NCBI RefSeq assembly: GCF_002214465.1
Contig: NZ_CP015101.1
Coordinates: 1,557,013 to 1,621,012, forward strand
Origin: Thermococcus barossii
GTDB lineage: Archaea > Methanobacteriota_B > Thermococci > Thermococcales > Thermococcaceae
Direction: 5' to 3'
Length of the DNA stretch: 64,000 nucleotides
Shown here: positions 57,809 to 64,000 of the stretch, piece after piece
Layout of the letters: each line of letters opens with the position of its first letter
Position numbering within the stretch: position 1 is the first letter of the stretch
Translations under genes and position numbers: made by a program
The notes under the pieces: generated by a model
Databases searched by the model: none
What the model was told of the DNA's origin: nothing
What the model saw: only the letters and a program-made list of their open reading frames with translations

Positions 57809-59146
57809 ATGGTGGTTAGACCGAACGTTAAAGAACTCCCCGGACCCAAAGCCAAGGAGGTTATTGAGAAGAACTTCGAGGCCCTCGCAGTTACCACCCA
57901 GGATCCCGAGACCCTCCCGATAGTCATCGACCACGGTGACGGCATACTCGTCTACGACGTCGATGGAAACACCTTCTACGACTTCGGGAGCGGCGTCGGT
58001 GTTCTGAACGTCGGCCACGCCCACCCGAGGGTTGTGGAGGCCATAAAGAGGCAGAGCGAGAAGTTCACCCACTTCGCACTCAACGACTTCTTCTACGAGA
58101 ACGCGGTCGTTCTTGCCCAGAAGCTGGCGGAGCTCAGCCCCGGAGACTTCCCAAAGAAGGTCGTCTACCAGAACAGCGGTGCCGAGGCAAACGAGGCCAT
58201 GATGAAGCTCGTCAAGTACGGCACCGGCAGGAAGAGGTTTATCGCGTTTTACCACGCCTTCCACGGAAGGAGCCAGGCCGTTCTCTCGCTTACAGCCAGC
58301 AAGTGGGTCCAGCAGGACAGGTTCTTCCCGACCATGCCGGGAGTTGAGCACATACCCTACCCGAACCCCTACAGGAACCCCTGGCACATAGACGGCTACG
58401 CCGAGCCGGACGAGCTCGTTAACAGGGTCATAGAGTTCATTGAGGAGTATGTATTCCGCCACGTCCCGCCCCACGAGGTTGGAGCCATAGTCTTCGAGCC
58501 GATACAGGGTGAGGGCGGCTACGTCGTCCCGCCGAAGAACTTCTTCAAGGAGCTGAAGAAGTTAGCGGACAACTATGGAATCCTCCTCGCCGACGACGAA
58601 GTTCAGATGGGCGTTGGAAGGACCGGAAAGTTCTGGGCCATCGAGCACTTCGACGTTGCCCCGGACACCATCCAGTTCGGCAAGGCCATAGGCGGCGGAA
58701 TCCCGCTCGCCGGTGTCGTCCACAGGGCAGATATAGCGTTCGACAAGCCGGGCAGGCACGCCTCGACCTTCGGCGGCAACCCGGTGGCAATAGCGGCCGG
58801 TATAGAGGTCGTCGAGATAGTCAAGGAGCTCCTCCCGCACGTCCAGGAAGTTGGCGACTACCTCCACGGGTACCTCAAGGAGTTCGAGGAGAGGTACGAG
58901 GTCATCGGCGACGCTCGCGGTCTGGGTCTCGCCCAGGCGGTCGAGATCGTCAAGAGCAAGGACACCAAGGAGAAGAACCCCGAGCTGAGGGACAGGATAG
59001 TCAAGGAAGCCGTCAAGCGCGGGCTCATACTCCTCGGCTGCGGCGACAACAGCATACGCTTTATACCGCCGCTGACCATCAAGAAGGAGGAAATCGACGT
59101 CGCCATGGAGATATTCGAGGAGAGCCTCAAGGCCACTCTCCAGTGA
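57809..59146 (+). CDS. Class III aminotransferase, ornithine omega-aminotransferase-like
   Basis: 445 residues. PLP-enzyme marks: [69 protein letters not shown] and the Schiff-base Lys in [14 protein letters not shown]. Position next to trxB and near deoC and enolase matches the T. kodakarensis gene for ornithine omega-aminotransferase (proline synthesis). 4-aminobutyrate or other diamine activity is an alternative. ATG at 57809 has GGTGAT 4 nt upstream. Confidence 0.8.
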   Translation: MVVRPNVKELPGPKAKEVIEKNFEALAVTTQDPETLPIVIDHGDGILVYDVDGNTFYDFGSGVGVLNVGHAHPRVVEAIKRQSEKFTHFALNDFFYENAVVLAQKLAELSPGDFPKKVVYQNSGAEANEAMMKLVKYGTGRKRFIAFYHAFHGRSQAVLSLTASKWVQQDRFFPTMPGVEHIPYPNPYRNPWHIDGYAEPDELVNRVIEFIEEYVFRHVPPHEVGAIVFEPIQGEGGYVVPPKNFFKELKKLADNYGILLADDEVQMGVGRTGKFWAIEHFDVAPDTIQFGKAIGGGIPLAGVVHRADIAFDKPGRHASTFGGNPVAIAAGIEVVEIVKELLPHVQEVGDYLHGYLKEFEERYEVIGDARGLGLAQAVEIVKSKDTKEKNPELRDRIVKEAVKRGLILLGCGDNSIRFIPPLTIKKEEIDVAMEIFEESLKATLQ

Positions 59147-59280
59147 TTTTCTCCCTTTTCTTATCCACCTCCTCACTTGTGACTTCAACAAACCGACTTC
59201 CCCGCCCCGAAGGGCAGGACTTGGAAAGAGGAAAAGTCAAGTTTTTAAAGTTATAACTTGAAATTCTTCCGGTGGTGAAC

Positions 59281-59880
59281 ATGGTGGACCTGACCGAGAT
59301 GCTCGAACCGTACGGTCACTACGTGCTCGGAGGTGCCGTGGTCATTTTCCTCGCGTACGTCTGGGCAAAGAGAAGGGAGTACCAGGCACCGGCGACGATA
59401 GCCCTCTCCGCCATCCTGGCGGCGGTTGTGGCGATAGCAACGAACCTTGTGAAGGTTCCAACCCCCGCCACAGGGGGATACATAAACTTCGGGGACACCA
59501 TGGTCATGTTCTCGGCCATGGTCTTCGGCCCGGTCGTGGGCGTCTTCGCCGGCGGTGTTGGCTCGGCCCTCGGCGACATCATGGGTGGCTATGCGGGATG
59601 GGCCCCCATAACGCTGGTCGTTAAGGGCCTCGAAGGCCTCGCCATCGGCTACATAGCCAGAAGGAGCGACAACGTCTCGACGATGGTCATAGCGGGCATC
59701 GTCGGCGGCATCATAATGGTCTCGGGCTACTTCCTCTTCGAAGCCTACATGTTCGGCGTTCCGGCGGCGCTCACCGAGGTGCCCGGAAACATACTCCAGG
59801 CAGTAACGGGCATCCTCGTGGGCACCGGACTGGCAACGATAATAAAGAAGAGGTACCCGGAGGTTGCGGACTTAATCTAA
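59281..59880 (+). CDS. ECF transporter S component (vitamin-binding)
   Basis: 199 residues, about six membrane helices. GGYINFGDTMVMFSAMVFGP and GSALGDIMGGYAGWAPITLV are typical of ECF S components of the HMP/pantothenate/thiamine-precursor type. The energising EcfA/T subunits are not in the window. CAAGTT (59238) and AACTTG (59255) form an inverted repeat around the TATA-like TTTTTAAAG and could be an operator. ATG at 59281 follows GGTGGTGAAC. Confidence 0.85.
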   Translation: MVDLTEMLEPYGHYVLGGAVVIFLAYVWAKRREYQAPATIALSAILAAVVAIATNLVKVPTPATGGYINFGDTMVMFSAMVFGPVVGVFAGGVGSALGDIMGGYAGWAPITLVVKGLEGLAIGYIARRSDNVSTMVIAGIVGGIIMVSGYFLFEAYMFGVPAALTEVPGNILQAVTGILVGTGLATIIKKRYPEVADLI

Positions 59881-60170
59881 ACCTCCAGTCTCTTCAATTC
59901 TTCCCACATTTCACTCTCCTTCAGGAGGGGTTCAACGGAGATTCTCCGCGATGCCCTCTTCATCTGCCCCAGATACTTCGAATCGGCGACGACGGCATCG
60001 TAGCCAAGCTCTTCGATTTTGTATATCTTCAGCCTGCAGTCCCGGAGCATTCCCGCGGCGTACTCAAGGAAACCCGGTCCAACGAGGAGTATATCGGGTT
60101 CAAGCCCTTCCTCCCGGAGTTCCTCGATGGCCCTGCCGAGGATGTCCCGAATTTCGTTAATCCCCTGCAT
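59877..60170 (-). CDS. Conserved hypothetical protein, DUF-type, 97 aa
   Basis: An alpha/beta protein: helix ([19 protein letters not shown]), strand DILLVGPGF, then [20 protein letters not shown]. The fold pattern recalls archaeal DUF-type proteins next to deoC, but I do not recognise a name. It overlaps deoC by 14 nt and follows it on the same strand. Confidence 0.7.
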   Translation of the reverse strand: MQGINEIRDILGRAIEELREEGLEPDILLVGPGFLEYAAGMLRDCRLKIYKIEELGYDAVVADSKYLGQMKRASRRISVEPLLKESEMWEELKRLEV

Positions 60171-60840
60171 TCCTGGCCCCCTCCACGATCTTCACACCGC
60201 TGGAGGTTCCTATTCTCGTCGCCCCGGCCTCTATCATCGCCAACGCCTGCTCGTACGTCCTGATTCCGCCGGCGGCTTTAACGCCCATCTCTGGACCGAC
60301 AACCTTTCTCATGAGCCTGACGTCTTCCACCGTCGCCCCGCCGGTTCCAAAGCCGGTTGAAGTTTTCACGAAGTCCGCCCCGGCTTCCTTCGCCAGCTCG
60401 CAGGCCTTCACCTTCTCCTCCTCGGTGAGGTAGCAGGTCTCGATTATGACCTTGACCTTGGCACCCTTCTCGTGCGCCACCTTAACGACCTCGGCTATGT
60501 CGTTCCTGACGTAGTCGTAGTCCTTATCCTTCAGTGCGCCGATGTTGATGACCATGTCCAGCTCGTCGGCACCGTCCTCAAGTGCCCTCTTCGCCTCGAA
60601 GACCTTCACCTCGGTCGGCGTCGCCCCGAGGGGGAAGCCGATGACGCTGGCAACCTTAACGTCCGCCCCCTTCTCCCTCAGGTAGTCCCTGGCGAGCTTA
60701 ACGCGGTATGGGTTCACACAGACGGCGTAGAAGTTGTACTCTATGGCCTCATCGCAGAGCTTCCTGATATCATCAGCGGTAGCATAGGGTTTGAGGTTCG
60801 TATGGTCGATATACCTGGCAACATCGATGTGATCATCCAT
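60157..60840 (-). CDS. deoC: Deoxyribose-phosphate aldolase
   Basis: 227 residues, TIM barrel. Schiff-base Lys159 in [15 protein letters not shown], plus [27 protein letters not shown] and [13 protein letters not shown]. It splits 2-deoxyribose 5-phosphate into glyceraldehyde 3-phosphate and acetaldehyde in nucleoside breakdown. ATG at 60840 has GGTGAT 4 nt upstream; the in-frame start at 60852 is inside that ribosome site. Confidence 0.95.
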   Translation of the reverse strand: MDDHIDVARYIDHTNLKPYATADDIRKLCDEAIEYNFYAVCVNPYRVKLARDYLREKGADVKVASVIGFPLGATPTEVKVFEAKRALEDGADELDMVINIGALKDKDYDYVRNDIAEVVKVAHEKGAKVKVIIETCYLTEEEKVKACELAKEAGADFVKTSTGFGTGGATVEDVRLMRKVVGPEMGVKAAGGIRTYEQALAMIEAGATRIGTSSGVKIVEGARNAGD

Positions 60841-60982
60841 AATCATCACCAATAACTACTTTTCCTGAAGGTATTTAGACTTTTTCTCCTCAAAAATGGG
60901 CAACTTATCGGAAAATCTGCAGAGTTTCATTGAATCTTCGTTGATTTATTGGCAAATCTCGCCACAAAATGGGGAAACAACA

Positions 60983-61297
60983 TTATCGTGTAGAATCTTC
61001 AAGCCGCTTGAGAAACTCGACGAACCTCTCCGCAACAGCGTCATCGTCCAGGACGGGCCGCTCGTCACCGGCCAGTATTCTTTCAAGAACCTCCACGGCC
61101 CGGTCCCAGCTCTCCTCAAGCGTTTTTCCCTTCGGAATCGGGTTCCTGAGAACGTGCCACCTACCAGTTGGCGGGTCATAGAACAGAACCCTCGGGATGT
61201 AGTCAATGTCCATGAATGTATTGTCCAGGCTGAGCTCTATTCGAAAGCCATCAACCTCGACGAAGCCGTTCTCCCGAAGGCTCTTCTTCCAGTCCAT
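60983..61297 (-). CDS. Hypothetical protein, 104 aa
   Basis: Small acidic protein. The first half is beta-rich (VEVDGFRIELSLDNTFMDID) and the second helical (WDRAVEVLERILAGDERPVL). No family recognised. It lies between deoC and the CGP-CTERM gene on the same strand; the 61298-61327 gap is AT-rich with TTTAAAC as a possible TATA. Confidence 0.6.
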   Translation of the reverse strand: MDWKKSLRENGFVEVDGFRIELSLDNTFMDIDYIPRVLFYDPPTGRWHVLRNPIPKGKTLEESWDRAVEVLERILAGDERPVLDDDAVAERFVEFLKRLEDSTR

Positions 61298-61327
61298 GGG
61301 ATGGAGTTGGAGGGGAGGTTTAAAAGT

Positions 61328-62533
61328 TCACCTCCTCCTTGTGAGGGCAACCAGCAACGTCAGCAGAACCACGGCACCTGGTCCGCAGACACCGCCCGAC
61401 TCTCCCCGGGCAGTTTCGGAGGCAGATGGGGGAGCCGTCGCCGTCGGGCCAAAGTACGCGGTTCCGTTGGGGATATCGTAGGTCGCTGATACCCTGGAGA
61501 AGCACCTCACCAGCTCCGGGTTTCTGCTCCTGTGATACGGTATCCAGGCCTGGGTTCCGTCCTTCGTCTCGTACCAGCCTATCTTTGAGTTGTGGCCTGC
61601 GAATCCCCACCGAGCAAGCACGGCTATCCTGGCGATATCGTTTTCATCTATCCTAACGATGTCGCCCTCCTTCAGCCACTCCAGCTCCGTCCTTACAGCG
61701 GTGGAGGCGTTCACTGTACCTGGATCAACCCTGGGGACGGGTTCCCTGCCGGTATCCTCAACAAAGGTCAGGACGGTATCGCAGGATATTCCAAAAGCCC
61801 CAAGGAAGTCCTTAACCGCCCCCTCAACTTCTTCCCTGTCCTTATTCACCGCCACGACTTCCACCCTTATAGTGCCCGCCCTGATGACCCTCGAAGGCTC
61901 AACCCCGTGTTCCCTCAGGCAGGACTCGAAAGCATCGTTCGGTTTCCACGTGCAGATGCCGTTGACGCAGCCACAGTTCGTCAGCGAGAGACAGTCGTAC
62001 CACTCACGATAGACGCAGGGCGTCACGATCTCCATGGCCTCCTTTTTGGGAGCACAAACTTCGCCGGAACATCCCCCAGTTGCGCAGTCGGCGTCGAAGG
62101 TGCACTCGCCGCCTACGGGAACAAGTGCTATCGTGATCCCGTTCCTGGCAAACGTGGCATTGTCCAGGGTCTTCCATCCATCCGCCTTCAGGCGCTCAAT
62201 GGCGTCCTTGGTAACGAGGAGCGAGGCGTTAAAGGCCGCCCGCGAGATACTGTATGTCCTCCACTCAATGGGAATTCCAACCCTCACGTGAAGGCCGTCG
62301 CTTTCGTTCCAGACAATGACATAGAGCCTCCCGTCGTAGTGCGAGCGGAAGATAAAGGCCCCGTTTTTTGAAAGGACATTGTGTGCCGCATTAAAGCGCG
62401 AGAGATCGTAAGATATCCCCGGTTTGTTCAGAACGACCTCAACGGCGTAGGAATCGGCGGGAGTTATGCAGGCTCTCACGAGGGGAGTCACCGTGAGCAT
62501 CAGAAGTATCACGAACCCAAGAACCCTCTTCAT
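61328..62533 (-). CDS. CGP-CTERM surface protein with eight-cysteine cluster domain
   Basis: 401 residues. Signal peptide ([19 protein letters not shown], cut near 20-22). A cysteine-rich segment (about 145-205: [20 protein letters not shown], later [20 protein letters not shown]) matches the eight-cysteine-cluster domain. The C-terminus [20 protein letters not shown] is the CGP-CTERM sorting signal restricted to Thermococcales, thought to be cleaved and lipid-linked. Thr/Ser/Pro-rich linker before it. Function unknown; cell surface. Confidence 0.85.
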   Translation of the reverse strand: MKRVLGFVILLMLTVTPLVRACITPADSYAVEVVLNKPGISYDLSRFNAAHNVLSKNGAFIFRSHYDGRLYVIVWNESDGLHVRVGIPIEWRTYSISRAAFNASLLVTKDAIERLKADGWKTLDNATFARNGITIALVPVGGECTFDADCATGGCSGEVCAPKKEAMEIVTPCVYREWYDCLSLTNCGCVNGICTWKPNDAFESCLREHGVEPSRVIRAGTIRVEVVAVNKDREEVEGAVKDFLGAFGISCDTVLTFVEDTGREPVPRVDPGTVNASTAVRTELEWLKEGDIVRIDENDIARIAVLARWGFAGHNSKIGWYETKDGTQAWIPYHRSRNPELVRCFSRVSATYDIPNGTAYFGPTATAPPSASETARGESGGVCGPGAVVLLTLLVALTRRR

Positions 62534-62648
62534 TTTCTCACCGTATGGACTACGACGGCCAGATATATACGCCTATTCATCGCTTCGGCCCGGATTGAAG
62601 CTAAAACCTTTATATGCCCTGCAGGGAATATCACCCGAGGTGATTGAG

Positions 62649-63941
62649 ATGGAGAACCCCTTTGAGATAACCGCGGTCGTTGCCAGGGAGATACTGGACA
62701 GCAGGGGGAACCCGACGGTCGAGGTCGAGGTCTACACACCGATAAGCATGGGGCGCGCTGCCGTTCCGAGCGGCGCTTCAACGGGCACCCACGAGGCCCT
62801 TGAGCTCCGTGACGGCGGGAAGCGCTACCTCGGCAAGGGCGTTAGAAGAGCTGTTGAGAACGTGAACAAGATAATCGCGCCCGAGATAGTTGGTATGGAC
62901 GTCACCTGGCAGAGGGACATAGACAGCCTGCTCCTCGAGCTTGACGGCACGGAGAACAAGAGCAACCTCGGGGCCAACGCGATGCTCGGCGTTTCCCTCG
63001 CCGTCGCGAAGGCTGCCGCCAACGCGCTCGGCCTGCCCCTCTACCAGTACATAGGCGGGACCAACGCCTACGTCATGCCGGTCCCGATGAGCAACGTCAT
63101 CAACGGTGGCGTTCACGCCGGCAACGAGCTGGACTTCCAGGAGTTCATGATAATGCCCGTCGGAGCCGACTCCTTCAGAGAAGCCATAAGGTGGGTCAGC
63201 GAGACCTACCACGTCCTCAAGGGTGTCATTGCCGAGCGCTATGGTAAAAACGCCATCAACGTTGGCGACGAGGGCGGCTTCGCCCCGCCAATGAAAGAGG
63301 TCACCGAGCCGCTCGAGGTCCTCATCAAGGCCATCGAGGAGGCCGGCTACAGGCCGGGAGACGAGATAGCCTTCGCCCTCGACGCCGCCTCCAGTGAGTT
63401 CTTCCACCCGGACAAGGGCAAGTACGTCGTTGGCGGGAAGGAGTACGACAGGGGTGAGCTCCTCGAACTCTACCGCGAGCTGGTATCGAGCTACCCGATA
63501 GTCTCCATCGAGGACCCGTTCCACGAGGAGGACTGGGAAGGATTCGTTCTCATAACAAAGGAGCTGGGAAGCAAGATACAGATAGTCGGTGATGACCTCT
63601 TCGTCACCAACCCGAAGAGGATAAGGAAGGGCATCGAGATGGGCGCGGCCAACGCTCTGCTCCTCAAGGTGAACCAGATTGGAACGCTGAGCGAGGCGAT
63701 AGATGCCGCTTACACCGCTTTCAGGGCCGGCTACGGCGTCGTCGTCTCCCACCGCTCCGGCGAGACCGAGGATTCAACAATAGCGGACCTCGCAGTGGCA
63801 ATCAACGCCGGCCAGATAAAGACCGGTGCTCCAGCCAGGAGCGACAGAAATGCAAAGTACAACCAGCTCATCAGGATCGAAGAGGAGCTGGAGGGGATAG
63901 CGGTCTATCCGGGCAGGAAGTTCCGCAACCCCTTCCTCTGA
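62649..63941 (+). CDS. eno: Enolase (phosphopyruvate hydratase)
   Basis: 430 residues. [37 protein letters not shown] (with the catalytic Lys) and [18 protein letters not shown] are enolase marks. It converts 2-phosphoglycerate to phosphoenolpyruvate in the modified Embden-Meyerhof path. The ATG at 62649 follows GAGGTGATTGAG; the frame is open upstream to 62466 but the TATA box at 62609-62616 lies within that extension. Confidence 0.97.
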   Translation: MENPFEITAVVAREILDSRGNPTVEVEVYTPISMGRAAVPSGASTGTHEALELRDGGKRYLGKGVRRAVENVNKIIAPEIVGMDVTWQRDIDSLLLELDGTENKSNLGANAMLGVSLAVAKAAANALGLPLYQYIGGTNAYVMPVPMSNVINGGVHAGNELDFQEFMIMPVGADSFREAIRWVSETYHVLKGVIAERYGKNAINVGDEGGFAPPMKEVTEPLEVLIKAIEEAGYRPGDEIAFALDAASSEFFHPDKGKYVVGGKEYDRGELLELYRELVSSYPIVSIEDPFHEEDWEGFVLITKELGSKIQIVGDDLFVTNPKRIRKGIEMGAANALLLKVNQIGTLSEAIDAAYTAFRAGYGVVVSHRSGETEDSTIADLAVAINAGQIKTGAPARSDRNAKYNQLIRIEEELEGIAVYPGRKFRNPFL

Positions 63942-63969
63942 CCCCTTTCCTCAATTTTTGGTGGAGCAG

Positions 63970-64000
63970 ATGGGACTGGAGAAGCTCCTAAGGCCCCGAC
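63970..64000 (+). CDS. Start of a further gene, truncated by window edge
   Basis: ATG at 63970 preceded by GGTGGAGCAG, then MGLEKLLRPR to the end of the window. Too short to identify. Co-directional with enolase, 28 nt after its stop. Confidence 0.5.
   Translation, partial: MGLEKLLRPR

Overview
This window is chromosomal DNA of a hyperthermophilic euryarchaeon of the order Thermococcales, most likely the genus Thermococcus. The evidence is the archaeal gene content (Mbh-type hydrogenase, Taw3, e-MtaB, Tfx, COG2521, a CGP-CTERM surface protein), GGTGA/GGAGG ribosome sites just before starts, TATA promoters, many 4-nt gene overlaps, tRNA genes with encoded CCA, and archaeal C/D box guide RNAs. 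Gene order from the hydrogenase to enolase matches what I recall of the T. kodakarensis TK2080-TK2106 neighbourhood.

Layout. 1-6.2 kb: the tail of a radical-SAM gene, a DUF2139 propeller protein, an LrgA/LrgB pair, a Tfx-type regulator, tRNA-Tyr, a class II aldolase, UPF0147 and cobO. 6.3-10.4 kb: an AT-rich island with two DNA methyltransferases, two mutually related proteins of unknown function, and a ribbon-helix-helix regulator whose promoter and the Dam-methylase promoter carry the same 11-bp element. This looks like a restriction-modification or defence module. 10.4-13.3 kb: tRNA-His, taw3 and lplA, set between two long non-coding stretches that share a repeat family. I also find two C/D box guide RNAs here. 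13.3-17.3 kb: signal peptidase, DUF531, a helical-repeat protein, a dipeptidase and a methyltransferase. 17.3-23 kb: a three-gene operon of a giant surface protein built of about ten OB-like units, a TctA-like membrane protein, and a YdjM-like membrane protein with its own OB insert. 23-35.4 kb: peptidase, kinase, phosphate uptake (Pit plus DUF47) with a phosphoesterase lipoprotein, a SipW-like signal peptidase/DUF2341/small secreted protein cluster, e-MtaB, a frameshifted membrane gene and a TRAM protein.

35.6-52.2 kb is the core of the window: two complete 14-gene membrane-bound [NiFe]-hydrogenase clusters in tandem, same strand and same gene order. Each is preceded by an exact extended SurR site (GTTn3AACn5GTT). 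Cluster 1 is the classical Mbh (Na+/H+ antiporter-like MbhA-I plus hydrogenase MbhJ-N), which couples ferredoxin oxidation and H2 production to an ion gradient. Cluster 2 is a diverged version with all NiFe and FeS ligands kept, but with a changed antiporter subunit H (the TM8 Lys is not conserved) and a longer ferredoxin-like subunit.

52.2-64 kb: two ferritin-like proteins, a SagB-type nitroreductase, a THUMP protein, an AAA/wHTH ATPase, another YdjM-like protein, thioredoxin reductase, an ornithine-type aminotransferase with a palindromic upstream element, an ECF S component, deoC, a CGP-CTERM cysteine-rich protein, and enolase.

All functional calls rest on motif recognition by eye. No database search was run.
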